DNA of 64,000 nucleotides from Takashimella koratensis (Eukaryota > Basidiomycota > Tremellomycetes > Trichosporonales > Tetragoniomycetaceae): positions 186,001 through 250,000 of the forward strand of contig BCKT01000008.1 of assembly GCA_003116875.1 (NCBI GenBank), in the 5' to 3' direction. The notes under the pieces were generated by a model that saw only the letters and a list, made by a program, of their open reading frames with translations, had not been told where the DNA came from and did not search any database. Below are positions 48,121 to 58,806 of this stretch, in pieces; the first letter of the stretch is position 1, and each line of letters starts with the position of its first letter. The translations under genes were made by a program, and so were the position numbers.

Positions 48121-49891
48121 ATGTCAGACGAGTTCCGCAAGTCCATACTGAATAGACTACCACCAATGGCCCCAACCCGTGCGCCGTGGGCTGAACCGGC
48201 CTCTGCGCCAACTGAAGGGGACGACGAAGAGCTTGAAGAGCTCGAAGAGGGCGAAGACGGGCTCGGTGACCTTGCCGGGTAAGCCCATCTTTTTTTTTTT
48301 CTTTTGATCAAGTTCTCATTCTAACGCGACTGCTTAGTCCATCCAAGCGGAAGGCGGAAGAGTACTCGCCCCTCTCCGCTTCGGGGTTCTTTGACCAAGC
48401 GCTCGAAGTCACCCCCGAAGGATCCGACACAACGTTCCGAGCTTACCTTACTCAACCGCTCGTCGCGAGTGCACCCGCACCGAGTAAAGGGAAAGGCAAC
48501 GGAGCAATTCTAGTCACCCACCATGGAGCAGGAGCAGGGGGGCTTAGTATGGCTAATTTAGCGAAGGAGGTGAAAGAGAAAAGTGGAGGAGAATTGGGCG
48601 TATTGGCGTTTGATTGTAGAGGACATGGTGAGTAGACCGCGTGAAGATGGTTGTGATGCTACCAAGAGGGAGCTGGAGCTAATGGATGGGTCTAGGCAAG
48701 ACGAAATCTACAGGAAGTGACACAGATTTGTCCCTACCTACCCTCATATCCGACTTTACCTCCCTCCTGACGCATATCTTCCCGGACCCGAAAACATCGC
48801 CTGCTTTCATTGTACGTCTTGCCCATCTCCTTTCAGATGAGGTCTGTGAAAGCCTGAGCTGATATGTTTCAGCTCCTGGGACACTCGATGGGCGCTGCAC
48901 CTGTCCTCTCGGCTGGCCCTGAACTGCAAAAGAAAGGATACTCCGTACCCGGCGTGGTCGTACTGGACGTTGTCGAAGGTAAGTCTGAAGTCATCCACTT
49001 GTCAGAAGAAAGTGAAAGGGAGAGAACACGCTGATTGTCGAAGGTACCGCGGTCGAGGCGTTACCGTTGATGAAGACGATCTTGAGTAAACGACCGACAA
49101 CTTTCAAATCCGTCGTCGACGCGATTCAATGGCAGTGAGTACCACATTCATCTGTTTCTTTGTTTCTCCCTGTTACGCTATCTCTGCGCTACTTGGATAC
49201 GTCTAGGCGAGACTCCTGGTAATTGAGAGAGACATCTGATGCATTCGCCCCACAGCGTTCAGTCAGGATCGATTCGGAACACTATTTCCGCTCGCGTCTC
49301 GGTCCCTAGCTACGTCGTTCCGACCGGGTCTGGGGGCGCTGATGGCCCTCAAGCCTGGCGGACAGACCTCCTCGCTACCGAGCCGTACTGGGAAGGTAAG
49401 GCCAGGTCTTCATCTAAAATTATGAGAGGACGGTAGCTGACAATGTGAAGAATGGTACAAGGGGCTTAGTAGCAGGTTCTTGTCGTCGAAGTGTGCGCGG
49501 TTGCTTGTCTTGGCTGGACAAGAACGTCTCGATCGAGAACTCATGGTTGGCCAGATGTGAGTGATCTCGTTTCTAAAGCGCTGTAGAGAGGACCTGACAA
49601 GATCGAAACATAGGCAAGGCAAGTTCCAACTAGAAGTCATGAACGACGTAGGACACTACTTGCACGAAGTAAGTCTCTATCCGCGATCTAACAACATGAC
49701 AATGTCTATATCTTGTAGAACTGGTTCAGGTGCTGATCATGAACTAGGACGATCCGGCGAAACTCGCATCAACGCTGGTGACCTTCTGGAGACGAAACAC
49801 ACAGGTGATCGTGCTCCCGCCCAAGATGGGGTCAGGGCCAGGTTCGGCGACCGGCCGCGGGGTCGAGGTGAAACGCGTCGGCGAGGCGTGA
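48121..49891 (+). CDS. PPE1: Protein phosphatase methylesterase 1
   Basis: Nine exons (48121-48278, 48338-48627, 48696-48811, 48873-48978, 49044-49134, 49256-49395, 49451-49556, 49614-49668, 49748-49891) encode 401 aa. An acidic N-terminus (repeated E-E-L-E) precedes an alpha/beta-hydrolase with H-H-G-A-G oxyanion segment, F-D-C-R-G-H-G, the nucleophile elbow G-H-S-M-G (Ser about 193), the acid block L-V-L-A-G-Q-E-R-L-D and the catalytic His in D-V-G-H-Y-L-H-E. The enzyme removes the C-terminal methyl ester from PP2A catalytic subunits. Introns are 46-121 nt. The start ATG gives the expected N-terminus and is the first in-frame ATG after the divergent promoter. Confidence 0.93.
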
Positions 49892-50119
49892 GCCCATGGA
49901 GTCCAGGCCGTGGCTCGAGGACCGTCGGGATACGTCGGCGGTAGAGGAATATCCTTCGGTCCGAACTTGGGAATATGACGTCCAAGGGTGAAGCGAACTG
50001 TAGATTAGACCAAGCTTGATATGTATAACGTGCAAACATCGCTGGTCTCGGTCAGTCTGTGGTCACTAAAGTACCGCAGAGCGAGTGGAGCGGTGCAGGC
50101 GTGACAAGAACAAGTGGTT

Positions 50120-50889
50120 TTAGGTGAGCGCGTCGGGAGGTGCGCGGGCTGGCAAGACGAAGATAGCCTCAAGGACGGGACTAGGAGGTGTTGCGAACTC
50201 GCTTGGCAACTTGACCTGTCCAACAAGAATCAAGCATCAGTATCGACCGAAACCCTTTATCTCCAGTCCCTCGTACTCACCCGTCTTGGTGCGCCCTCTA
50301 GCCATCCAACTACCCTCACCCACTCTCCGCGCGCAAGTACTAGCGGCTCTCGATTCACTCCCTTCCCGTTCCTCACTCCATCTCGACTCGAGCCGCCCTC
50401 ACCGCTTCGGCCATCTTTTTCATCGTCTTCGTCACATGAGGCTGCAGAGAGAGAAGAGAGGTCAAGGCCGCCCGTGAGTGTGGGGTGACGGAGCGGGATA
50501 GAGGGTGTGGAGCCGAGGAGGGGCGTGCAGAGGTTGACGAGGAGGGTTGGGTGAGGGAGAGATCGAGAAGGGGAAGTGAGGATCGCGAATGAGGTCAGGG
50601 GGTCGAACCACAGGATCCTGGGGATGTCAGTATCAAAGAGGCTAGGTAAAAAGTGATGAAGCCTGAATTTGAGACATTCAATGGAAATGGAAAGAGATGT
50701 TGAGGAGTCAAGGAGTCAAAGAGCGAAGACAGAGACGTACTGCCCGATCACGCGAAGTTTGCGACCATAGTGAGACGCGTCAACATCACTCAGCGAGATA
50801 GAGAGGGTAGCCGGTGTGAGGTCGGGTAAAGGCGGAGGCGGTGGTACGAGCGATAACGACGTGGATGCCGATGTCGTGGTGGTGTTCAT
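50120..50889 (-). CDS. Putative TEN1-like OB-fold telomere protein
   Basis: Three exons (50741-50889, 50281-50617, 50120-50215) close to 193 aa. The first strand block G-R-K-L-R-V-I-G-Q-I-L-W-F-D (about 41-54) and a second block, E-W-V-R-V-V-G-W-L-E-G, mark a small OB fold. They are split by a Ser/Asp/Glu-rich insert of about 55 residues. The C-terminus, L-E-A-I-F-V-L-P-A-R-A-P, could be the final helix. Order and spacing fit Ten1 of the Cdc13/Ctc1-Stn1-Ten1 telomere-capping complex, which is poorly conserved at sequence level; another single-OB protein such as an RPA3-like subunit is possible. It shares a 209-bp divergent promoter, with paired CACGTGAC boxes, with the adjacent dehydrogenase. 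Confidence 0.55.
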
Positions 50890-50981
50890 CGCCGTGGCTA
50901 GTGCCTGTGCGCTGGATATGAGTAGTTGTTGTTATTGTTGTTGCAGACCAGATTTGTGACTGTACTCTGCCCAATTCCAGG

Positions 50982-50997
50982 CACGTGACCACGTGAC
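50982..50997 (+). promoter_or_regulatory. Two CACGTGAC boxes, 8-bp direct repeat
   Basis: CACGTGAC occurs at 50982-50989 and again at 50990-50997, back to back, in the divergent promoter of the TEN1-like gene and the aldo/keto reductase gene. Each copy contains the E-box palindrome CACGTG. Confidence 0.6.
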
Positions 50998-51098
50998 CAC
51001 GGGACAGGTCACTTGCCGGGTTCTCTCCCGGTCCGGCCTGCATCTCCTCTTCACTCTTCTCCCATCTCCCATCTCCCTTCCCCCATTCACAGCACATC

Positions 51099-52539
51099 AT
51101 GAGCACTCTTCCGCTGCCCCCGACTCACCCTGCCCAACCTGAAGAACACCTCCCGCCCTTCGACCTGTCCTCGGCGCCCGACATTGAGCTCGACGTACCG
51201 ACCTCTTTCGAGCTCATCCACACCGACGTAAATTACCTCCCCCTTTCCACTCCCTCTTCAGCGTACAGCTTCAGGATAGGTACTGATGGTTGCAGCGCAC
51301 AGGGCAGCCGGAAGGAACACTACCTTTGCCGCCGATTATCCTCGGGTGCGCACCGTTCGGGTACGGTATTTACGCAGATACGAGTAGTATTGTCTCGAGT
51401 TTGCCGTTACGCCTCGTCCGACTCGCTTTGAGAGCGGGAATCAACGCCTTTGATACTGGTAAGCACGCTCAGCTGCCCCTTGTGACTTGGGGACTGGGAC
51501 ACAGCTGACCTGTTCAGCACCCCACTACCACCCATCCGAGATCGTACTCGGCAACGCCCTCCACGCCCTACGCAACGAGTTCCCACGCAACAGCTACAGC
51601 ATCATCACCAAAGCCGGAAAATACGGGACTCGAATCTCGGACCATGTCTATGACCCAGACGTTATCCGGGCGAGTGTTGAACGGAGCTTGAAGAGGTTGC
51701 ACACCGACTACCTCGACGTCGTTTGTGAGTCGGCTGGAGAATAGATAATGCTGAAAAGCTGACGCCGAGCAGACCTTCACGACGTCGAGTTTGTCACGTC
51801 AGCACCGTTCCCTTGTGCTGAAGGCGGCCATGTCTCTGCTCTCACCACCGACAGCGAGGCGTTCCACCTCGATCCGCCGCATACCTCTCTCGGAGCAGGG
51901 GACGACTCTGTCCTCGCGTGCCTTGCGGTCCTGCGGGACCTCCAGTCCCAGGGGAAGATCGGACGTGTCGGACTCGCCGGATACCCTTTGCCCGTCCTCC
52001 TCCGCCTCTCTCTCCTCGCTTTGCACACCGCTCCCTTCACACCGGTCGATATCGTCCAGACCTACGCTCACGAGACGATCCTCACCCACTCTTTGTCGGC
52101 GGGGTACCTCGAGGCTCTGACTGTCCGCGCCAAAGTAGGCCAGGTCGTAAACGCCGCCCCGCTCGCGATGGGGATTCTCACCACTAGCGGGGGCCCAGAA
52201 TGGCACCCCGCCCGAACGATGCCGAGGATGTACGACGCTACTCGTGAAGCCACGACGCTATGCAAGGACAGAGGCACGTCAATTGAGGATATCGCATGTG
52301 GGTTCGGGTATAGAGAGTTGAGACAAATGGACAGAAAGACTGTCCCTGTGGTGATAGGGTGCACGACACTGGAACAGCTGCATCTGACGCTGAAGAGTTA
52401 TGCGGCAGTCAATGGTGGTGAGGATGAGGTGCAGGCGGAGAAGAGGAGAGCGGTGGAGAGGGAAGTCATCGAGTTGTTTGAGGCAAGAGGAGCGATCAAT
52501 CTCTCTTGGCAGAGCCCAGGGCCGTCGGCTTTTCAATAG
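51099..52539 (+). CDS. ARA2: D-arabinose/L-galactose-type dehydrogenase (aldo/keto reductase)
   Basis: Four exons (51099-51227, 51296-51458, 51518-51724, 51773-52539) encode 421 aa. The TIM-barrel family signature is complete: I-N-A-F-D-T with Asp96, Tyr101 in A-P-H-Y-H, Lys129 in I-I-T-K-A-G-K and His169 in Y-L-H-D-V-E. The start P-P-I-I-L-G-C-A-P-F-G-Y-G and the spacing match the Ara2 / plant L-galactose dehydrogenase branch. Those enzymes oxidise D-arabinose or L-galactose with NAD+ toward erythroascorbate or ascorbate. The N-terminal 45 residues are Pro-rich and extra. Pathway role is inferred from the family. The first donor is GTAAAT. Confidence 0.87.
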
Positions 52540-52611
52540 GAGAAGAGGGAGTTGAAGAGGGAAAGATGGAAGCTGTACATAAAATATGAACTTTGGGAGA
52601 TGCATTTGGGT

Positions 52612-54185
52612 CTATCTGGACGCGGTCTGCTGCGATGGTGGGGCCTGGTAAACCTCTTTGAGCAGGGCGGAGCGCTCGCCCCGAACAGTCGAGTAAAGCC
52701 ATTTGAACACCGTCTCCTGAGGGAGGAACTGGCCCACGATCTGCTTGTATGCAGCGTATGCTGGGTACTGCGACGGGTTGGCTCGTTGATTTGAAAACGG
52801 AAAGCAAAGAGCTTCAACCCACCTTGCGTCCACTGATCCACTCGGTAAGAGTCGTGCTGGCGCAGAATAGCAGACTCAGCTGAGATCAAATCAGCTCTGT
52901 TCGTTCCAAATTCTTTGTGATCCACAGCGTCTTCGATCATTCGGACTTACCGCGAAGCAGGGACCGAAGACAGACCCCACCCAACCTGCCCGAGTCACCC
53001 CGCTGCTCTCGGCGCTGACCACGAACAGCGCCTGGTTGACCCAGAACAACTGCTCGGCCGCAAAGTTTGGGTGACGGGTGTACTTGAACAGCCCCTTGGT
53101 CGGGAACCCTGGATGGTGTGAGGCCGGATACGCTGCAGGCTGAGGGAGGTGGTCCCGCTTAGTCCCCGCCGATCGAGGTGGGTGGACGAGTTGAACCGAG
53201 CTGGATTTGTTCTGGAGCAGGGCGTGTTTGGATTCTTGGAAAGTGTACATCTGGTGGTCGGCCACTCCCTCGATCGCGATGATCACAAGACCGGAGATGA
53301 GGAGGGCAAAGTCGGCGAACGTGAGGATGGGAGTGGAAGAGGAGGCTGAGGTGTAGTTGGGGAGGAGATGGGAGAGGGTGGAGTGTGGGATAGAGAAGGT
53401 GGATGAGGAGAGCTCGGACGGAGGGAGGGTTAGGACCGCGTGAAGAGGGAGGCAGAGGGAGAAGAGCAAGAGAGGCTGGGCGATGGCTGGGGGATCGTGT
53501 CAGCTGGAGAGTCACATCAAGGCCCTCCTAGCTGTAGAGCCTGACGAGACGTACCGATGACGAAGATGTGGACGAGGGCAAAGACCCAGCGAGGGACCAG
53601 TTTGCGGAACTGGGTGTAGCGATAGTCTTCGCCGCGACTGGGAGGTAAGGTAAGCTTTGTGATTCAAAAATCCCTGGCCAGCTCACTTACATATCGTAGA
53701 AGCCTCGTTTGGTAGCGTGTGAGGTCAATCGCAGAGACCAGATCACCTAGAGAAGCGCACGATGTCAGCAAAAGATCTATCAAGCTTGCTATCCCTGATA
53801 TCGTGCTTACCTGGAGGCCGAGCATACATGCCAGCCTCGGTATGTTATGCGCATAGACTTGCCCTGCGGGGTTCCCCCACGCCCAGGCAACTACCAACCC
53901 CGAGCAAACGACTGGATAGAACGGCCATATTCGATCCACCCAGCTGACGTTACGGCTGACTAGACCTAGGAGGTATATGAGTGGGATGAGCGCGAGAGTG
54001 AGCGCCAGCGGGAGGTGCAGAGGGTGCGAGGTAGGTGAGAAGAGGAATGAAGTCGGAGAAGGGGAGGGGTGCGCGTTCAAGTGGAGAGCGATGGCGAGAG
54101 GGAGGGAGAGAAGAGGACGAGGGAGGAGGAGAATGTAAGGGAGGAGAGGGCGAAGAAGGGGCAGAAAGTAGCTTGAGATGGACAT
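52612..54185 (-). CDS. DUF1295 / steroid-reductase-like membrane protein
   Basis: Six exons (53811-54185, 53691-53746, 53555-53637, 52951-53486, 52823-52879, 52612-52767) encode 420 aa. Several hydrophobic segments are spread over the protein. Family landmarks are S-W-V-D-R-I-W, R-G-E-D-Y-R-Y, the A-D-H-Q-M-Y-T-F-Q loop, K-G-L-F-K-Y-T-R-H-P-N-F that binds the cofactor, and S-L-L-F-C-A-S-T-T-L-T-E with K-Y-P-A-Y. DUF1295 proteins are related to 5-alpha-steroid reductases and isoprenylcysteine methyltransferases; the natural reaction is unknown. An in-frame ATG at 54302 would add 39 residues, but the 54185 start places the first helix at the N-terminus as usual. Confidence 0.87.
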
Positions 54186-54460
54186 TGCGAGGGAGGTCTG
54201 AATGGTTGGATGGGAGAAGATGTTGACAAAATCGGACAAGTCGGAAAATGGTATGTACAGTTGGTACCATGACGTCGATCGATCGACATCAGGGTCTGCC
54301 AACGTAACGTGGCATCGTCCGATCCAAAGCAGACGCAGTCAAGAATACGCAGAACGAAGCCAAAACAATGCACAGGTCATTGGACAAAGCTGTCGCATTC
54401 TGGGCCCAACTCTGGTCTACTCGTCCATACTTAAGAAACCAACGACAGGCTCCACGCAGC

Positions 54461-55072
54461 TCAATCGGTTTCGTGAACCATAGAAGTGTGCACCTCACCG
54501 AATATTTCCGAACAAGTCTTCCGTATTCCGCGCCAATACTCGTCTGGGGAAAAGGTGGAAGTGTCTTCGATCAAGGTGTCCTTGGTCAACAGCTTGTAGC
54601 CCTGGGGGTAGATATGAGGTTCGAATCCACAGATCAGAAATGTCGGCACCAGACCACCAAATCGGGCGAGGAGGAGAGGTCCGTCTTCACTTGGATGATC
54701 GAGTAGAGCCCCGAACTGGTAGCCTAGTGGCAGTGTCGTATCGTGAAGTTTAGCTACTGTTTTCAAGTGTGTTAGACGTAACTGGAGCTCCTCTGATGTT
54801 TCGCGGTCGTTCACCCGTTTGCATGCGGCATAACGGGCCAACGCATTTTGACGTAGAGAGGCATTCGTTTCTTGCGCTATGGGCTCAAGCTGGTCTGCAG
54901 ATGCAAGCTCTGAGGCGAGGGTGGCGTACTCCGCTTCCAAGCTAGACTTGACCATATTCGAAGCTGCTTTACGGCTACTTGATGCTTCGTACGATCGCAG
55001 GACTGAACTGAGCCAATCACCTTCTAACGCGGTGGCGTCGTCCTTGCTGAGAGCAGGCTGTGGTTGTTGCAT
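54461..55072 (-). CDS. Unknown tandem family, copy 1 (203 aa, intronless)
   Basis: A single uninterrupted frame encodes 203 aa with no signal peptide or membrane segment. I do not recognise the family. Shared blocks with the next three genes are L-R-Q-N-A-L-A-R (about 73-80), L-R-L-T-H-L-K-T-V-A-K-L-H-D (about 97-110), Y-Q-F-G-A-L-L-D-H-P-S (about 117-127), L-L-A-R-F-G-G-L-V-P and the late D-E-Y-W-R-G-I-R-K-T. The composition suggests a mainly helical soluble protein. There is no Thr/Ser-rich tail. It lies at the 3' end of a same-strand, four-gene array, 599 bp from copy 2. A neighbouring DUF1295 gene on the same strand has many introns, which makes the lack of introns here notable. Confidence 0.75.
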   Translation of the reverse strand: MQQPQPALSKDDATALEGDWLSSVLRSYEASSSRKAASNMVKSSLEAEYATLASELASADQLEPIAQETNASLRQNALARYAACKRVNDRETSEELQLRLTHLKTVAKLHDTTLPLGYQFGALLDHPSEDGPLLLARFGGLVPTFLICGFEPHIYPQGYKLLTKDTLIEDTSTFSPDEYWRGIRKTCSEIFGEVHTSMVHETD

Positions 55073-55671
55073 CGCGTGGAAGCTGCTATTGTATCAAGAG
55101 AAGAACGACTGGACTTGATGGTGACGCTTTGAGTAGATGAAGCGAGTGGGGGTTCACTATGCACGATTGGCATAAACGTTGAAGGCCAGTTTATGAGGAC
55201 GAGAGAGAGAGAACAACACAGCAAAGCTCTGAACATCAATTGGAAACTGTCGAGCCCTTTACGTACCGACCACTTGCAAACCATGGGGGTATAGAAGCGG
55301 GAAAGCAGAATACACTATGCTGTCGCTATCTGAGAGTCAACTCGAAACAAGAAAATTGGAGACAAAGGGAAAGTTTTGCCAAATCATACGCCGACACTTT
55401 CTTCGGCCTCCTGAAACAATGGAAAACATCCAACCAAGTCTACCCGCTCCATCATGAGTCCGACTGGTTTTGGCGTTGGTAAAATTCGACTCTTTTGTGG
55501 AGCCTTCAACGCGTTTCAGTCAGCCGGATCGTGAAAGGAGGATAACCGCACCCGGAGTTGAATATTGTCTCTGATCTTCAAGAGACGGCATTTCCAAACA
55601 CAGCACTTGCATAGACTTCGCATGATGCCATCGAAAACAATACGGCTTCATTCCACCCCCGAATGAGTAGA
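55073..55671. other. Intergenic spacer between copies 1 and 2
   Basis: The spacer is less GC-rich than the housekeeping part of the window. It should hold the copy 1 promoter and the copy 2 terminator. An 80-codon plus-strand frame at 55240-55482 has no support. Confidence 0.45.
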
Positions 55672-56232
55672 CTACGAGGAGTCAGCCTCCGTACCAACCA
55701 GTGTCTGTCCTTCCTCCCTCAGTGTGTTCCAATGATCGCGATAGGAACTGGGCAAAACTTCAGAATTGTTGGTCTCCAGTGAACCAGCTTGCAGGGCAAA
55801 AAATGAAGGTGGGTACTTATTCGAGCCTGAAAGCTCTGGCATCGCCACTGGAAACACTTTGGAGAACCTCGCAAAATATAGAGCCGATGCTGAGGTCAGA
55901 CTGTCGATGTTTTCGCCAAAACGGTACTCGGGCTGCAGTGCGCTATCGTAGAGCTTCGCGAGCTTGGTTAACTGCTCGATCCTCAACTGGGTTTCCGCAC
56001 CGGCTGCAGCAGTGGTAAGGCTCTTCTGATAAGCTATGCGGGCCAGTGCATCTTGACGACCAAAAGCTACGTCGGACTGAGGAAAGTATTGAGGTTGACG
56101 ACTGTAGGCAGTTTCAGGAATTTTCTTGTCCTCGAGTTCGTGCTCGGCGGTTCTGTATTCCTCGTCCAGCGTCGACTGTATGAACGTCAGGTAATCCTCG
56201 GAAGTAGAGGCCGCTTTGAAAGCTGTCTCCAT
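55672..56232 (-). CDS. Unknown tandem family, copy 2 (about 186 aa, intronless)
   Basis: This open frame aligns with copy 1 along its length. The start at 56232 (M-E-T-A-F-K-A-A) corresponds to the M-D-F starts of copies 3 and 4; an ATG at 56328 would add 32 residues with no counterpart. Shared blocks are F-G-R-Q-D-A-L-A-R, L-R-I-E-Q-L-T-K-L-A-K-L-Y-D, A-L-Q-P-E-Y-R-F-G, F-A-R-F-S and a late Y-R-D-H-W-N-T-L-R. The usual L-L-D-H-P-T is degraded to N-I-D-S-L-T here, so this copy is the most divergent in that block. No tail, no introns and no recognised function. Confidence 0.72.
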   Translation of the reverse strand: METAFKAASTSEDYLTFIQSTLDEEYRTAEHELEDKKIPETAYSRQPQYFPQSDVAFGRQDALARIAYQKSLTTAAAGAETQLRIEQLTKLAKLYDSALQPEYRFGENIDSLTSASALYFARFSKVFPVAMPELSGSNKYPPSFFALQAGSLETNNSEVLPSSYRDHWNTLREEGQTLVGTEADSS

Positions 56233-56922
56233 GGTAGCTGCCCAGGTACACTCTGCTTTACATGCCTTGCGAAAGCTCAAATGGGTTACATTGGCATGAG
56301 TTGTAAGTTTGAATGTTAGATGGAGCACTGGGAGGGGTGAGAGGTAGAGGGTGGAAATGACTTTGAGGGAGAGCTTTTGAATAGTCTCGGAAACAAAACC
56401 CTCAACCCCATCAAAAGGATGGTGTCACTCCCTCTTATCGGGTGGAGACTGTCCACCACAACCACTGATTGCACACACGATGACTCCGCATTTGAAAGGA
56501 CGCTCACCTGGACGCGAATTTCAAACTTGTCCAGAAAGGAGTCGTTGTGGTATGGGATGTGGGCTTATGGGAGGATCTACACATTGGCTCAAATCAGCCA
56601 CGTCTTGCGTAAACACACATGTGGGAGACAGCTGAGACCTTCGTGCTCCCCTGATGGGTGCCAAGGTCATCCAACCATGATCCAACAACACTTCATTTTC
56701 TGGTCCCACGTTCGTTTAAATCGGATCAGACAGTTGCTTTACCACTACTGTTGAAGATCATGAAGGAAACCGTACTTCCTGACGTAGAGCTGTTTCACTG
56801 TTACTTTACATGCGGGAATGAGTGACCATGTAATGAACTGTATTCATCAGAGATTCATTGCATCGCAAATGGAAGGGGAAGAGCTGTCAAAACGCTCAAG
56901 TGTAGCTCGACCAGGGAATGGG
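56233..56922. other. Intergenic spacer between copies 2 and 3
   Basis: No supported gene. Bases 56844-56900, lying 23-79 nt past the copy 3 stop, resemble bases at the same distance past the copy 4 stop. Confidence 0.5.
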
Positions 56923-57864
56923 CTACCAAAGGAAATCATCCGACTGGTCCCGAGGGGTATCATTCTCCGTGGTCGTGGGGGTGAGGAGAGTGATCGTCGT
57001 GGGCGTCGCGGGCTGCGAGAGGATCTTGCTGGTCGGAGGAAGTGCGATGTGCAACATGGACACGGTGGTTGGGGTTGCTTCGGCTTCGGCGCCCTCGATC
57101 GTCGACGCAGCGTTGGTAGCGGATGTGGCGTCCGAGACAATGAACGAGTGTACGAGCCCAGTGACGTGGAACGTGATTGTTGACTCTGCCGATCTCGCAG
57201 TGATGGTTGTCCTCGGAATCTCCCCGGTAGAATCGATGTTGACGTCGATGTGGTATTTGTTGGTCGGGAGCGAGAGCGTGCCTGAGGAGGTTGGTGAACG
57301 AGAGGCAGTATCGGTGAGAGCAGGAGACGGGGGAGGCCAAAGGCGTTTGGTGGTCGCTTTGATCTTGCGCCAATACTCCTCGAAAGGCTCGTTCTCGACA
57401 TCATCTTTGCACCTGGTAAAAGTCTTCTCCTTCCGAGCGTAGCACTTTCCAAACGCGGAACTTTCAGGAACGAGGTACCTGACCGGGAGCAATTCGAACC
57501 TTGCCAGATGTTCGATCTGTTCCTCGGTCGGATGATCGAGAAGGTTGCTGAACTGCTTTGTCTTCGGCAAAGCATCGTCGCAAATCTTGGCGCTCTTCAA
57601 GACAATCTCGGAACGCAAGGCAGTTCTGGGGTCTGTCCCTGCCCTCTTGGATCGGTTCAGGTACCCGAGGCGTACCACTGACTCCTGGCGTGAGAACACA
57701 ACGCTTTCCAGAAAGAACTCGTGCGATAGGAAATCTTTTTTCTTCTCCACCATCGTCTCAAACGATTCGATGGCTTTGCGCTTGTAGTCGTCGGCAGCGA
57801 ATCTGTCGGTTGGCACGAGCGTGTATGCTCCGCTCTCAAAAGTGGCAGCTAGTCCGAAATCCAT
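56923..57864 (-). CDS. Unknown tandem family, copy 3 (313 aa, intronless, with tail)
   Basis: From the ATG at 57864 (M-D-F-G-L-A-A) the frame runs 313 residues; an upstream ATG at 57948 would add 28. Family blocks are F-S-R-Q-E-S-V-V-R-L, L-K-S-A-K-I-C-D-D-A-L-P, L-L-D-H-P-T-E-E, H-L-A-R-F-E-L-L-P and E-Y-W-R-K-I-K-A-T-T-K-R-L-W. After the last block comes a tail of about 110 residues that is Thr/Ser/Ile-rich with alternating polar and hydrophobic residues (T-I-T-F-H-V-T-G-L-V), so probably beta-structured. It ends in an Asp-rich stretch. Copies 1 and 2 lack this tail; copy 4 has a shorter one. Function unknown. Confidence 0.75.
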   Translation of the reverse strand: MDFGLAATFESGAYTLVPTDRFAADDYKRKAIESFETMVEKKKDFLSHEFFLESVVFSRQESVVRLGYLNRSKRAGTDPRTALRSEIVLKSAKICDDALPKTKQFSNLLDHPTEEQIEHLARFELLPVRYLVPESSAFGKCYARKEKTFTRCKDDVENEPFEEYWRKIKATTKRLWPPPSPALTDTASRSPTSSGTLSLPTNKYHIDVNIDSTGEIPRTTITARSAESTITFHVTGLVHSFIVSDATSATNAASTIEGAEAEATPTTVSMLHIALPPTSKILSQPATPTTITLLTPTTTENDTPRDQSDDFLW

Positions 57865-58806
57865 GCTGTTCGTGATTGGTGCTTGGGTAACAGGGGAAGT
57901 ATGTCGTTCGTGTGAAACGGTGGAATATGGTGTATGCGGTAAAGACAAAAAACGGCAAAAAGAGGGGAAGAGGGGTTTTTTTTTAACCCATACCTGTGAG
58001 TAGCCCTAGCGAGGAGGGGTAAGGTCAGTCAGGTTGATACAAGGTGCGAAAAGTCATTCGAAGCCCCCCTTGAAAGCAAAGTGAAGCGGCAGAGGTTTGG
58101 CCTGATGTCCCGTAGCAAAGCCTTTGGGCGTGAAAAGAGGGAGGGGAGCAGCGTCAAAGATGTTCAAGGTCAAAGGTGCGAGTGTGGATCACATCCTTTA
58201 CGATTGATCGACGAGCATGGTTTGAAAACGTTTCAGCATGGCTTTGGCTATTTCGCCGCCGAAGGCGTCACAAGGGGAGGGTATTGATGACTTTTCTCGA
58301 CTTCAACCCATGCCCGACGGGGAGCATGCTAACGAGACTCGGTTTATTGTGGCCCGCTCCTTCAGGAAGAGGGTAAACGCTGAAGATGTAAGAATGATTC
58401 AAACTTTCCTGTGGCTCAAAGTGTCTTGCCTACGATTTACATCAAACACGTTGGGACTATGTACCTGAGAAGCGATATTCGCTTCTCCCCTCTTTGCTCG
58501 ACCGTCATTGGTCACTAATAGGTCTGCACGACGTTTGCGACCGGTGTGCAGTTCAGAGATGGGTCTACACTTGACGATATCTACTAGCTTGGTTTTAATG
58601 TATCGTGCTTCATCTGAGAACTCATGCGCACTGAGATCGCTGGAGAAGTTGAAGCTCTTCTACTTCTCCAGTGTCAACCATTTTTACCACTATTTTAGAG
58701 ATCATCAATGGTTGACCTAAGCAACGTTCTCCTGAAACAGATGCATTGCAAACGGAAAAGGACGAGAGATTGGCAAAGCGGCAGTATGGCTGGGCAAATA
58801 AAGTAG
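57865..58806. other. Intergenic spacer between copies 3 and 4
   Basis: The 942-bp spacer contains a T9 run at 57977-57985 upstream of copy 3 and an imperfect hairpin around CTGGAGAAG / CTTCTCCAG (58642-58673). No coding feature was supported. Confidence 0.45.

Noticed and set aside
54616..54640. A GGTTCGAATCC tRNA-like T-arm sequence
   Set aside because: It lies inside tandem copy 1, and no acceptor or anticodon stem of a tRNA could be folded around it.
55240..55482. An 80-codon plus-strand frame between tandem copies 1 and 2
   Set aside because: Short, with no similarity to the family or any domain, and it lies in the expected promoter of copy 1.
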